64,000 bases of DNA from Arthrobacter sp. StoSoilB22 (GCF_019977315.1 NZ_AP024652.1:4464001-4528000), one strand, 5' to 3'; shown: positions 31,369 through 40,186, counted from the first letter of the stretch. Numbers and translations are program-made. Notes: generated by a model from the letters alone, not told the origin.

Positions 31369-32028
31369 ATGCACAACGTCAGGGTGAAGCGGAGCCGGCT
31401 GCGCTTTGTCGTCATGGTTCTGGCCGGCGCCTCGGCCTTTGCCGTTGCCGGCGCCCTGGGCAACTGGGTGGAAGCTCCGGCAATTGGCTGGGCCGTGGCC
31501 GCCCTGGTCTATGTGGCGTGGGTGTGGTTGGTGATTGCACGGCTGGATCCGGAAGAGACCGAGCAGCACGCGACCTCCGAGGACCCATCTCGCGGCCTCA
31601 CGGACGTGCTGATTCTGATCGCCAACCTGGCCAGCCTTGCAGCCGTCGCCGCTGTCATCGTCGATTCGCACACGCAAGGAACCGGCACGCGTCTTTCCTC
31701 TGCGGCACTCGCCCTGGCATGCGTGGGATTGTCCTGGATGCTGGTCCAAACCCTCTTCACGCTGCGCTACGCCGAGTTGTATTACAGCCAGGATGGACGG
31801 GTCGGAGGTGAAGTGGGCGGCATCAGCTTCAACCAAGAGCGCCCTCCGCAGTACACGGACTTTGCCTACCTGGCCACCAGCCTGGGCATGACGTATCAGG
31901 TGTCGGACACTAATCTCGGCAATCACACGATCCGCGCCGAGGCACTCAAACATAGCCTGCTGTCCTACATGTTCGGCACTGTCATTCTGGCCGTCACCAT
32001 CAACCTGGTCATCGGCTTGGCCCAGTAG
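31369..32028 (+). CDS. DUF1345 family membrane protein
   Basis: 219 residues with five or so transmembrane helices (about 13-33, 36-56, 82-102, 112-132, 195-217). The motif VLIANLASLAAVAAVI and TLRYAELYY, ERPPQYTDFAYLATSLGMTYQVSDT are typical of DUF1345 proteins. Function unknown. Followed by a strong terminator at 32058-32092. Confidence 0.82.
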   Translation: MHNVRVKRSRLRFVVMVLAGASAFAVAGALGNWVEAPAIGWAVAALVYVAWVWLVIARLDPEETEQHATSEDPSRGLTDVLILIANLASLAAVAAVIVDSHTQGTGTRLSSAALALACVGLSWMLVQTLFTLRYAELYYSQDGRVGGEVGGISFNQERPPQYTDFAYLATSLGMTYQVSDTNLGNHTIRAEALKHSLLSYMFGTVILAVTINLVIGLAQ

Positions 32029-32057
32029 CCGCATACCGGTGCCCTTAAAACGAAACA

Positions 32058-32092
32058 GGACAGCCGCCGTCGGGTATTGACGGCGGCTGTCC
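32058..32092. terminator. Bidirectional terminator between DUF1345 and permease genes
   Basis: A perfect 14-bp stem, GGACAGCCGCCGTC (32058-32071) with GACGGCGGCTGTCC (32079-32092), 7-nt loop. It lies between two convergent genes; an A-run (32099-32105) gives a T-tract for neither strand directly after the stem. Confidence 0.75.
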
Positions 32093-32114
32093 CGCTACGA
32101 AAAAACCAACCCTG

Positions 32115-33521
32115 TCAGGAACCGATCTTGGCGTCCTCAGCTTCCCCGGCGGGCACCGGGTTGGAAGGTGTGGCACCCTTCCGGCGGTAGCGAAGCACGC
32201 CGATGCCCACCACGATCGCGGCCAACGCCAGCGAAAGGAACAACGATTCGCGGGTGGATTCGATGATGACCATACCGATGATCAGCGCCACGATGGCTGC
32301 AATGGCAATCCACGTAAGGTACGGGAAGAACCACATCTTGAGATCGAGATCCTTGGCGGCTGCACCCATTCGTTTGCGCAGGATGAGCTGCGAAGTTGCG
32401 ATCACCAACCACACGAAGAGCGCAATTGCACCAGAGGTGTTCACCAGGAACAGGAACACGGAGTCCGGCGCGATGTAGTTGGCACCAACGGTGAGGAATC
32501 CCACCACGGTGGAAGCGAGCACTGCAGCAGCCGGAACGCCACGCTTGGAGATCTTCATCCAGGACCGGGGAGCATCGCCACGCTGCGAGAGGGAGAAGAG
32601 CATTCGGCTGGCCGTGTACAGCCCAGAGTTCAGGCAGGAGAGAACCGAGGTGAGGACAACGATGTCCATGATGGTGCCTGCACCCGGAATTCCGTAAAGC
32701 TCGATGACGGCTACGTATGGGCTCTTGGCCACGGAAGCATCGTTCCACGGCAGCAAGGTCACCACGATGGCAATGGAGCCGATGTAGAAGATCAGGATGC
32801 GCCACACGGTGGACTTCACTGCCTTCTTGACGGCGTCCACCGGGTTTTCGGACTCACCGGCGGCGATGGTGGCGATTTCGGCGCCGAAGAACGAGAAGAC
32901 CACTACGAGGATGCCGGCCAGGACTGCGCCCGGACCGTTCGGCATGAAGCCACCCTGATCCAGGAGGTTGGCGACACCGGGGGCGGAAACACCCGGCATG
33001 AGACCGAGGATTGCAACGATGCCAGCGAGCAGGAAGATGACAATTGCCGCAACCTTGATGGAAGCGAACCAGAATTCGAACTCGCCGTAGGACTTCACGG
33101 ATCCCAGGTTCGTCAGCGTGAGGAGCACCATCAGAATGAGTGCCCAGATCCACTGATCCACTCCGGGAACCCAGCGATGCATGATGGCCGCACCGGCCGT
33201 GGCTTCAATGCCAAGGACGATGATCCAGAACCAGGCGTACAGCCAGCCGATGCTGAAGCCGGCCCAACGGCCAAGTGCTTTGTCCGCATAGGTGGAGAAC
33301 GAGCCCGTCTCAGGGTTGGCCGCAGCCATCTCACCCAGCATGCGCATGACGAGGATGACCACCAGTCCGGCAGCAAGGTAGGCAACAAGAATACCCGGAC
33401 CGGCCTGCTGGATTGCGGCTCCGGAACCAACGAACAGTCCGGCTCCGATGACGCCGGCAATAGCGATCATGGAGAGGTGTCGGGGCTTCAGGGACTTGGA
33501 AAGCTGTTGGTCAGCGTGCAT
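32115..33521 (-). CDS. Amino-acid permease (APC superfamily, AAT/GABA-permease type)
   Basis: 468 residues from the ATG at 33521 (AAAGGA about 14 nt upstream); an in-frame ATG at 33557 is an alternative. Twelve transmembrane helices. The first helix has the family motif IAGVIGAGLFVGSG, and FFGAEIATIAAGES, LSCLNSGLYTASRMLFSL are typical of GabP/CycA-like amino acid transporters. It imports an amino acid such as GABA, serine, alanine or an aromatic one. A perfect 22-bp palindrome 165 nt upstream (33686-33707) is probably its operator. Confidence 0.85.
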   Translation of the reverse strand: MHADQQLSKSLKPRHLSMIAIAGVIGAGLFVGSGAAIQQAGPGILVAYLAAGLVVILVMRMLGEMAAANPETGSFSTYADKALGRWAGFSIGWLYAWFWIIVLGIEATAGAAIMHRWVPGVDQWIWALILMVLLTLTNLGSVKSYGEFEFWFASIKVAAIVIFLLAGIVAILGLMPGVSAPGVANLLDQGGFMPNGPGAVLAGILVVVFSFFGAEIATIAAGESENPVDAVKKAVKSTVWRILIFYIGSIAIVVTLLPWNDASVAKSPYVAVIELYGIPGAGTIMDIVVLTSVLSCLNSGLYTASRMLFSLSQRGDAPRSWMKISKRGVPAAAVLASTVVGFLTVGANYIAPDSVFLFLVNTSGAIALFVWLVIATSQLILRKRMGAAAKDLDLKMWFFPYLTWIAIAAIVALIIGMVIIESTRESLFLSLALAAIVVGIGVLRYRRKGATPSNPVPAGEAEDAKIGS

Positions 33522-33685
33522 GGTTCTGCGCCGTCCTTTGGGTTTGGGGTTGGCCACAGTGGTGTGCCACGGGCCACATGACTACATCACGCTAACCTGC
33601 TACACCGCGCTGAATACTGTGCAACCAAACATTTTGAAGACGCCCAAACAGGAACCGTGCACAAAATGTAAACCTCAAAGCATCC

Positions 33686-33707
33686 AAAGTTTCCTATAGG
33701 AAACTTT
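33686..33707. promoter_or_regulatory. 22-bp perfect palindrome, candidate operator of the permease gene
   Basis: AAAGTTTCC (33686-33694) and GGAAACTTT (33699-33707) flank TATA. It lies between the M18 peptidase stop and the permease start. Its length and perfection make a specific regulator likely (GntR, IclR or TetR type); no regulator gene is adjacent. Confidence 0.65.
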
Positions 33708-33743
33708 TGTAATACCCCTGAAATGAGTGCTTGACGCTTCAGC

Positions 33744-35051
33744 CTAGACCGAAGTGGCGAAAAAGAGTTCCACCACAGTGGCCAGGCTCCTGGGATCCTC
33801 CACTCCGCACAGTTCCCGCGCGGAGTGCATGGACAGCAGCGGGATACCCACGTCCACCGTCCGGATCCCGAGGCGGGTAGCAGTGAGAGGCCCAATGGTG
33901 GAACCGCACGGGAGATCGTTGTTGGAGACGTACTCCTGATAAGGAACGCCGGACTCGGCGCAAAGCCTGGCCCAAAAAGCAGCTCCCGCAGCGTCCGTGG
34001 CGTAGCGCTGGTTGGCATTGATTTTCAGTAGTGGACCACCATTGAGCACCGGCCTGTTGGCGGGATCGTGCTTTTCCGCGTAGTTCGGGTGGACTGCGTG
34101 GCCGGCGTCCGCAGAAACACAGAACGACGCCGCTATGGCCTGCCGCCTTTCACTCACCGAAGCGCCAAGGCCGTCGGAGATGCGCACCAGGATGTCCTCA
34201 AGGATGGGTCCGCAGGCGCCGGATCGGGAATTGGAACCGATCTCCTCATGATCGAACGCTGCGAGGACGGCGATCGGGCCTGACGCAGGCGCTGCGGAGG
34301 CGTGGGCTATCAGCGCCAGAAGCCCCGCGTGCGTGGAGGAAAGGTTATCCAGCCGGCCGGAGGCGAAGAACTCACCCTTGGCCCCGAAAACCGCAGGTGC
34401 CTGCGTGTCCGCCACAACGACGTCGTAACCGCCGATGTCCGCGGCATCAACAGTGGCGCCTTCCACACGATCGGCGAGCAATCCCAGAAGGTCCTCGCTG
34501 GCAGCATCGCCCTGACCGAAGATGGGGTTCATGTGCTGCTGCTTGGAAAGGTGGAGCCCGTTGTCATTGACGCCGCGATCCAAGTGAATGGCAAGCTGCG
34601 GGAAGCGAAGAAGCGGAGCTGTCGCCGTCAGGTGCTCAGTACCGTCACGCAGTACCAATCGGCCGGCCAACTGCAATTCCCGGTCCAGCCAGGAATTGAG
34701 CAACGGTCCACCGTAGACCTCGACGCCCGCCTGCAGCCATCCGAATTTGCCGGTGGTGGGCTTCGGCTTCAGCTTGAACGACGGCGAATCCGTGTGTGCA
34801 CCAAGGATATTGAAACCAGTGGTTGGTCCGGCGCTTTCGGGTGTGACCCAAGCGATGAGTGCACCGTCGCGGATTACGTAGAAGTTACCCGCTCCACCAT
34901 TCCACGGCTTCAGTTCATCCAATCCGGTGAAGCCTGCAGCATCCAGTCGACGTGCGGCTTCGTGCACCGCGTGGAAACTGGACGGGGACGCCGACACGTA
35001 CGCACCGAGGTCCTTGATGTGGTCAATTGCGGCGGAGGCATTCGAAGGCAT
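33744..35051 (-). CDS. M18-family aminopeptidase
   Basis: 435 residues, the normal M18 length. Zinc ligands and catalytic residues are visible: LGAHTDSPSFKLKP (His, Asp), FDHEEIGS (Glu-Glu), and SADAGHAVHPNY (Asp, His). It removes N-terminal acidic or other residues from peptides in the cytoplasm, probably as a dodecamer. Start supported by TAGACT (35059-35064) 7 nt before the ATG. Confidence 0.93.
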   Translation of the reverse strand: MPSNASAAIDHIKDLGAYVSASPSSFHAVHEAARRLDAAGFTGLDELKPWNGGAGNFYVIRDGALIAWVTPESAGPTTGFNILGAHTDSPSFKLKPKPTTGKFGWLQAGVEVYGGPLLNSWLDRELQLAGRLVLRDGTEHLTATAPLLRFPQLAIHLDRGVNDNGLHLSKQQHMNPIFGQGDAASEDLLGLLADRVEGATVDAADIGGYDVVVADTQAPAVFGAKGEFFASGRLDNLSSTHAGLLALIAHASAAPASGPIAVLAAFDHEEIGSNSRSGACGPILEDILVRISDGLGASVSERRQAIAASFCVSADAGHAVHPNYAEKHDPANRPVLNGGPLLKINANQRYATDAAGAAFWARLCAESGVPYQEYVSNNDLPCGSTIGPLTATRLGIRTVDVGIPLLSMHSARELCGVEDPRSLATVVELFFATSV

Positions 35052-35058
35052 GCCACCG

Positions 35059-35064
35059 AGTCTA
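35059..35064 (-). promoter_or_regulatory. -10 box TAGACT, leaderless start
   Basis: On the minus strand TAGACT is followed by 7 nt and the ATG of the M18 aminopeptidase. Confidence 0.45.
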
Positions 35065-35089
35065 GCCCCCGCTCCTCGTGCTTACCGGG

Positions 35090-35965
35090 CTATACAGTGA
35101 CGTTCAGCGCGGCTGTGTATCCGCCCGCGACCGAGCCGGACATAGTCGCCAGTTGGTATATTCCTCCATCGTCCCCAAAGACGTTGTCCGAGGTCAAAGT
35201 GGTATTCGGGAAATTCCGGGCACTGGCTTCATAGCCGGAGGTCGCATAAACCTCCTTGCAGGCAGACTCAGTAAGCGCGATTTGCGAGACCGCGAGGACC
35301 TGCCCGGCCGCCGTCGCGTTGCTCATGGATTCAAATACCTCAAAGTGAATATGAGGCCAGCGACCGCTGTAGGCACCCGGGTAGATGGTGCTGAAGGTAA
35401 GTTGCCCATTGGCGTCGGCTTCCTGAACGCCGCGGAGGTAGTTCTCGTTCTCAAGGCCTGAGTCGTAGAGCGAGTATTTGCCATCCTGATCGCAATGCCA
35501 GGCGTAGACGGCGGCTCCAGCCAAGGGGGCGCAACCGTTGGAATTGTCCAAAAGCGTCAGTGTAACTGTCAGGGGTACGCCCTCGGCTTTTGTGGTGGAT
35601 CCGCCAAAACTGGACCTGATGTCGCGACGAACCACCCCGGAGGCCTCCAGCGCGTTGGGGCCGTTGGAACCGTCGCCCGGATAGGGCCCCAACGTCTCCT
35701 CCGGGATCTCCACTCCACATTCAGCGAAGGCACGGGTCACCGTGCTCGTGGCCGATGCGGAAGGCGACGCGGCCGCCGTCGTGCTTTCCGTTGCGGTGGC
35801 AGTGCTCGACGGCGATGCGCTGCCGCCGCCCGCACTTGGCGTGCAGGCCGCCAGGGCTGCTGCCGCGCCTGCGCCGAAGAGCATCCCCAGGCCGCGTCGC
35901 CGGCTCAGGAGTGTGGAGAGGTCGAACTCGAGGCCGCGGTCGTGATTGGGGTGAGGAGTAGTCAT
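35090..35965 (-). CDS. Tat lipoprotein with intradiol-dioxygenase-like domain
   Basis: 291 residues from the ATG at 35965. SRRRGLGMLFG (residues 23-33) is a twin-arginine motif, and ALAAC a lipobox, so the protein is exported folded and lipid-anchored. A long Ser/Thr/Ala linker (residues 45-75) follows. The catalytic-like domain contains LGPYPGDGSNG, VYAWHCDQDGKYSLYD (Tyr ligand) and GRWPHIHFEVF (two His ligands), as in protocatechuate/catechol intradiol dioxygenases. Extracellular members of this family exist but their substrates are mostly unknown; no aromatic pathway genes are adjacent. Confidence 0.82.
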   Translation of the reverse strand: MTTPHPNHDRGLEFDLSTLLSRRRGLGMLFGAGAAAALAACTPSAGGGSASPSSTATATESTTAAASPSASATSTVTRAFAECGVEIPEETLGPYPGDGSNGPNALEASGVVRRDIRSSFGGSTTKAEGVPLTVTLTLLDNSNGCAPLAGAAVYAWHCDQDGKYSLYDSGLENENYLRGVQEADANGQLTFSTIYPGAYSGRWPHIHFEVFESMSNATAAGQVLAVSQIALTESACKEVYATSGYEASARNFPNTTLTSDNVFGDDGGIYQLATMSGSVAGGYTAALNVTV

Positions 35966-36144
35966 GCATCCATGAAACGCCCCGCGCCTTTGGGTTGTAT
36001 ATGGGAGAGCTGTGCCGCGACTGTGCAGATTCATCGATCCTTGGAAGTTGAGTGTGCACTATAAACATTTCTGTATGCTTGTAATGAGCGTCACAATATG
36101 CCACCATGGCTCCCGGAAGGCACATCACCGGAAGGCTCTACCCC

Positions 36145-36594
36145 ATGAAAATCCAGCTCAAACCCGTACGGAAACTTCGCATTCACTGGCCCATCCCTGC
36201 GGAAACCATGACACGGCTCGCCGGAGGTGATCTCTCCGCGCTGGAGAGGGACGCCGGCATCTCATCCTTGTTGCAAGCCTTGACCGAAAGCCCGGAGTTG
36301 GGCGGATTCGGGAACTATCACCACGTATTCGAGTCCTCCGCAGGCTACGAGGGCTTCACCGTTGCCGAGGGCGCCAACCCCACACTGGGCAGCGTAGGGC
36401 AGCGAACCATTTCGCCGACCTTCGTTTTCACCTCCTATTTCGATGACTCCTTGGAGGACGACGCCGTCCACCAGCTCGTTCAAAGGATCGTAGACATCCA
36501 CCCCTGGGAAGTCCCCGTCATTGAAGTATCCGGACCGCTGAGTGTCTCCAGCAGCTCACTGACCTCCGTTGGCCACCAAGCGGTGGCCTCATGA
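36145..36594 (+). CDS. Unknown protein co-transcribed with the cyclase-family hydrolase
   Basis: 149 residues from the ATG at 36145, with GGAAGG 9 nt upstream. No transmembrane segment and no family I can name. IHWPIPAETMTRL and a C-terminal VDIHPWEVPVIEVSG stand out; the latter resembles the ends of small trimeric CutA/Nif3-like domains, but this is weak. The stop overlaps the ATG of the next gene by 4 nt, so it probably works with the cyclase-family hydrolase. Confidence 0.6.
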   Translation: MKIQLKPVRKLRIHWPIPAETMTRLAGGDLSALERDAGISSLLQALTESPELGGFGNYHHVFESSAGYEGFTVAEGANPTLGSVGQRTISPTFVFTSYFDDSLEDDAVHQLVQRIVDIHPWEVPVIEVSGPLSVSSSSLTSVGHQAVAS

Positions 36595-37328
36595 CCAGCC
36601 TTTGGGATCAACTCGCTCCTCTCCTGAACAACAAGACCTTCACCGATCTGACCCACGCATTCCATCCCGGCCAGCCCCACTTCCCTGCCTTCCCGGACGA
36701 AACACGGGAGGCGCTCTTCGACCTGGACAAGGGGGACGGTTTTACCGCCCACAGGTATTCGATAGTGGGCCAGTGGGGCACCCACGTCGATCCGCCGTCG
36801 CACTTCATCCGCGGCGGGCGGACCTTGGACCAGATCCCCGTGGAAGAGATGGTACTTCCACTGGTGGTCCTGGACATCAGAGGCCGCGTTGAAAACGACG
36901 ACGACGCCGTCCCCACCATGGCGGATGTCCTCGCCTGGGAAGCACAGTACGGTCAGGTCCCCGAAGGATCCTTTGTTGCCCTCCGGACCGGTTGGAGCGA
37001 ACGCTGGCCCAACCCGGATGCCATGGCGAACAAGGACGACGACGGCCTGAGCCACACGCCCGGATGGTCCCGGGAAGTCCTTGAGTACCTGATCGAACAG
37101 CGGGGTGCCGCCGCCGTCGGCCACGAACAGACGGACACGGACCCCGGCCTCGCCACGTCCCGCCAGGACTTCAGCCTGGAAACCTACGTCCTGGCCCGCA
37201 ACAAATGGCAGATAGAACTGCTGGCCAACCTCGATTCCCTGCCGGAATCAGGCGCCGTACTGATCGCAACCTGGGCCAAACCCCTGGGCGGCAGCGGATT
37301 CCCTGCCAGGGTCTTTGCCATCCACTGA
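36591..37328 (+). CDS. Cyclase-family metal-dependent hydrolase (kynurenine-formamidase-like)
   Basis: 245 residues. The family motif is GQWGTHVDPPSHF, giving H-x-D-x3-H metal ligands, with FTDLTHAFHPGQPHFP at the N terminus and AAVGHEQTDTDPG, GSGFPARVFAIH near the end. Members hydrolyse N-formylkynurenine, other amides or lactone rings, usually with Zn or Mn. It is coupled to the unknown gene upstream and followed 25 nt later by an IclR regulator. It may process an amide or lactone form of the amino acid used by the island downstream; that link is inference. No tryptophan pathway genes are present. Confidence 0.82.
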   Translation: MTSLWDQLAPLLNNKTFTDLTHAFHPGQPHFPAFPDETREALFDLDKGDGFTAHRYSIVGQWGTHVDPPSHFIRGGRTLDQIPVEEMVLPLVVLDIRGRVENDDDAVPTMADVLAWEAQYGQVPEGSFVALRTGWSERWPNPDAMANKDDDGLSHTPGWSREVLEYLIEQRGAAAVGHEQTDTDPGLATSRQDFSLETYVLARNKWQIELLANLDSLPESGAVLIATWAKPLGGSGFPARVFAIH

Positions 37329-37341
37329 TTGACCGGGTGGC

Positions 37342-37347
37342 TAGAAT
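37342..37347 (+). promoter_or_regulatory. -10 box TAGAAT, leaderless start
   Basis: TAGAAT is followed by 6 nt and the ATG at 37354 of the first IclR gene. Confidence 0.5.
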
Positions 37348-37353
37348 CGATCC

Positions 37354-38154
37354 ATGTCTAAGACCTCCAGCATGGGCCGCGGCATGATGGCCGTCCTCGC
37401 CGTCGGCGCCCGTCATGCTTCCGGCCATGCCGGAGCGACCGTCGCCGACGTCGCAGGCCTCCTGGACAAGGACCGCAGCCAGGTTTCGCGAAGCCTCAAA
37501 GGTGCGCAGCAGGCTGGTTTCCTGACTCGTTCCGGGCAACGCGAGTACAGCCTGGACTGGTCCATCCTGGCCGACGCACAACTGGTGACGGAACAGCGCC
37601 TCAAAACCAACGGCTTGGCCGCCCTGGAGGGACTGGCCGCCGAAACCAGCGAAGCCTGCTTCCTTGGCGTGCTGAGCGGAAACAGTACAGTCACCATTGC
37701 CGAGCAAGTGCCTGCCAGCGCCAACCTCGTAGGGTCCTGGCTGGGCCGCCCCTACCCTGCCTACTGCAGTGACGCGGGCCAGGCTCTTCTGTGGGACGCC
37801 TCGGATGAAGAAGTGCGGAAGATTTTGGAATCCGTGGACTTCGCCCAACACGGACCCAACACCCCGGTGTCCGTGGACGACTTCCTGGACCGGCTCCGCG
37901 CTGCCCGTGAACGGGGATATTCGATTGTTGACGAGGAAGCCGAGCCGGGCCTCTACTCCCTGGCGGCACCCATCCGGGACTTCAAAGGCGAAGTAACGGC
38001 TGCCCTGCAGATCGTGGGCCCCAAATCGCGGCTGGAACCACAGCGCGAAAGCCTTGCTGTTGCCCTGCGCTCGTGGAGTGAGTGGCTCGAATCCACCGCA
38101 GGCGGGCGGGTAAGGCCCGCGGATACCTTGCCCGGGTCCATCGGAAACAGCTAG
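37354..38154 (+). CDS. IclR-family transcriptional regulator (first of a convergent pair)
   Basis: 266 residues. N-terminal winged helix (about 12-65: ATVADVAGLLDKDRSQVSRSLKGAQQAGFLTR) and C-terminal IclR effector domain (about 85-250) with GQALLWDASDEEV and GYSIVDEEAEPGLYSLAAPIRDFKGEVTAALQIVGP. It has its own leaderless promoter 25 nt after the hydrolase gene. Its TAG stop overlaps the stop of the second IclR gene through the shared CTAG at 38151-38154. It probably controls the hydrolase or the amino-acid island in answer to a small organic acid. Confidence 0.85.
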   Translation: MSKTSSMGRGMMAVLAVGARHASGHAGATVADVAGLLDKDRSQVSRSLKGAQQAGFLTRSGQREYSLDWSILADAQLVTEQRLKTNGLAALEGLAAETSEACFLGVLSGNSTVTIAEQVPASANLVGSWLGRPYPAYCSDAGQALLWDASDEEVRKILESVDFAQHGPNTPVSVDDFLDRLRAARERGYSIVDEEAEPGLYSLAAPIRDFKGEVTAALQIVGPKSRLEPQRESLAVALRSWSEWLESTAGGRVRPADTLPGSIGNS

Positions 38155-38915
38155 GCCTGGGGCGACCTGCCCAAACGCTGCGCGGCCGAATGGAGAACCA
38201 GGGCGATCTCCCGGGCGGCGTTTTCCATCTGTGATCGGCTCCCCAACACGCTGAGGGCTCCCAGGATCTTACCGTCTGCTGAACGGACGGGGACAGCCAG
38301 TTCCCAGACGTCATGCTCAAACTCCTCCGCGGCCACAACAACTCCGCCGGGCTTGTCCCGCGCCATCAGGTCCATGACTTCCTCCGCGGAATGCGCCGCA
38401 GCGGGGCCACCTGTGCCAATGAAGTTCACGCCATGGAGCAGGGATTCCAGGTCCGCGGGAGTGTGATCCCAGAGCAAGGCACGTCCGGCTCCCGTGCACC
38501 ACACAGGCGTGACCATCCCGGGCTTGGCAAAGCCACCGAGTACTGAGTTATTGGTTGAGGACCGCAGCAGAAGGACCCGGACCCCCTGCCGCACGGAGAG
38601 CCGGGATCTCAGACCCAGGCTGGACACCAGCTCTTCGAGCTCTGCCCGGGATTCCTGGACCCAGCCGACGTTGAGGGAGGCAGCCAGGCTGAAAAATCCC
38701 GGTCCTGTGCGGAAGGGGCCGCGGTCCACCCGTTCCAGCAATCCCAGGTCACATAGTTCCTGCGCCAGGCGTGAGACGCGGCTCTGCTCCATGTCCAGTT
38801 CGGCGGCCAGTTGCGAGACCCCCAACAGTTGGCGGCCCTGTTTTTCGCGGTCAGTTACCAGCCGTACCAGGCGCAGGCCTTGGGCCAACGACGAAGCTTC
38901 CGGAGACACCTCCAC
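38151..38915 (-). CDS. IclR-family transcriptional regulator (second of the pair)
   Basis: 254 residues from a GTG at 38915: GGAAGGAG lies 7 nt before this GTG and inside the frame that would start at 38939. Winged helix (LLGVSQLAAELDMEQSRVSRLAQELCDLGLLERV) and effector domain (GRALLWDHTPADLESLLHGVNF, KILGALSVLGSRSQM) are both present. It resembles the convergent IclR protein in several positions (RALLWD, SRVSR), suggesting an old duplication. 35 nt downstream of the racemase gene, in one operon with it and the permease. Confidence 0.82.
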   Translation of the reverse strand: MEVSPEASSLAQGLRLVRLVTDREKQGRQLLGVSQLAAELDMEQSRVSRLAQELCDLGLLERVDRGPFRTGPGFFSLAASLNVGWVQESRAELEELVSSLGLRSRLSVRQGVRVLLLRSSTNNSVLGGFAKPGMVTPVWCTGAGRALLWDHTPADLESLLHGVNFIGTGGPAAAHSAEEVMDLMARDKPGGVVVAAEEFEHDVWELAVPVRSADGKILGALSVLGSRSQMENAAREIALVLHSAAQRLGRSPQA

Positions 38916-38950
38916 TGATCCGCTCCTTCCACCAAGCACTCACGCCATTC

Positions 38951-40105
38951 TCACACGTGCACATCCGCCGCGAGGACACGGGCGTCCCTGGCCCACACCG
39001 TGTACAGGTCCGCGAGTATTCCTGCATTGGCAGTCTCGAGCTCGGCCGCAGTGATTTCCGCATCATTCTGGCGCCCAAAGAGCACCACCTCATCTCCAGG
39101 GTTCACATTGTTGATCCCGGAGACGTTGATGACCATGGAATTCATGGAAATGGCGTCCACCACCGGAGCCCGCTGCCCCCGGACCAAGACGGTTCCGCCT
39201 CTGCCTAAGGCACGGCGGTATCCGTCGCCGTAACCCACAGTCACCGTGGCCAGCCTGGAGTCCACCGCCAGCGTATGGGTGTGGCCATAACCCACCTTGG
39301 TCCCGGCCGGATACCGATTAATGGATCCAATCCGGGCCTTGAACGCCAAGCACCGCTCGAATCCGGTGTGCTTCGGGTCCGAGTCGCCATAGAGCACAGC
39401 CCCCGCGCGCACCATGTCCAGCCATGAGTCCTGGACGTTGAGCGCTGCGAAAGAGTTTGCGGCGTGCAGCAACACCTTCCTGCGGTCCACGTTGGCCGCG
39501 CGGAGAATTGCGGTCGCCTCTGACCTGAACTGCCGGAGCCCACTGTGGATATGCTCCGGGTCATCCAGCGGGAAATGAGTCATGATTCCGGCCAGTTCCA
39601 AACCCGGATGGCCCACGATGCCTGCCGCGCAGGCCCGTCCCAAGGACGATGAGACATCAAGGCTGTGCCGGCTGATACCGGACGAATTGATGTCCAGGTG
39701 AACGCGGAGGTTTAGCCCCGCCACCAATGCTATCCGGCTCATTTCCCAAGCACTCTGCGGATCGGCAACCAGCTCCTCGATCACATGCGGGAGGCCTGCC
39801 TGCACCTCCTGCGGTGCCGCTGCCCGGACCCGTAGGAGCCGTCCCGCGAATCCATGCTTGCGGGCCAGGCAGGCCTCAGCGTTGGTTCCAACCCCTATAT
39901 AGGGGACGCCGGCAGCCACCAGGGACGGCAGCAGCATGTCCGCTCCATGCCCGTAGGCATCGGATTTGATCACCGCACACAACATGGACTGGCCGTCCAG
40001 TATGCCCTGCACAGCCTGCACATTCCTGCCAAAGGCGGAACCGTCGATCTCCAGCCAGCTGGAAAGGCCAGCCGTGACCGCGGGCCCGGTGTCACTCATG
40101 GTCAT
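38951..40105 (-). CDS. Alanine-racemase-type PLP amino acid racemase
   Basis: 384 residues. The PLP lysine lies in AVIKSDAYGHG (about residue 45). The catalytic tyrosine of the second domain is in KVGYGHTHTLAVDSRLATVTVGYGDGYRRAL, and GDEVVLFGRQ is typical of the C-terminal beta domain. Housekeeping alanine racemase makes D-alanine for the cell wall, but this copy sits in an operon with an amino-acid permease and an IclR regulator, opposite a homoserine-dehydrogenase/aspartase operon. A catabolic racemase that feeds D-amino acids into the pathway is more likely. Confidence 0.87.
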   Translation of the reverse strand: MTMSDTGPAVTAGLSSWLEIDGSAFGRNVQAVQGILDGQSMLCAVIKSDAYGHGADMLLPSLVAAGVPYIGVGTNAEACLARKHGFAGRLLRVRAAAPQEVQAGLPHVIEELVADPQSAWEMSRIALVAGLNLRVHLDINSSGISRHSLDVSSSLGRACAAGIVGHPGLELAGIMTHFPLDDPEHIHSGLRQFRSEATAILRAANVDRRKVLLHAANSFAALNVQDSWLDMVRAGAVLYGDSDPKHTGFERCLAFKARIGSINRYPAGTKVGYGHTHTLAVDSRLATVTVGYGDGYRRALGRGGTVLVRGQRAPVVDAISMNSMVINVSGINNVNPGDEVVLFGRQNDAEITAAELETANAGILADLYTVWARDARVLAADVHV

Positions 40106-40123
40106 TCCGGTTCCTTGGATAAG

Positions 40124-40158
40124 GCAGCACGGCCGGGCATGGTGCCCGGCCGTGCTGC
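40124..40158. promoter_or_regulatory. Very stable hairpin between permease and racemase genes
   Basis: GCAGCACGGCCGGGCA (40124-40139) and its perfect complement (40143-40158) leave only a 3-nt loop. It lies between the permease stop (40187) and the racemase start (40105). There is no T-tract, so it may protect the permease mRNA end or lower racemase expression. Confidence 0.6.
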
Positions 40159-40186
40159 TGGTTTAAGTGCACCTCACTGGTTTACG

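Noticed and set aside
36591..37328. Tryptophan/kynurenine degradation
   Set aside because: The hydrolase is of the kynurenine-formamidase superfamily but no tryptophan dioxygenase or kynureninase is present; the family has many other substrates.
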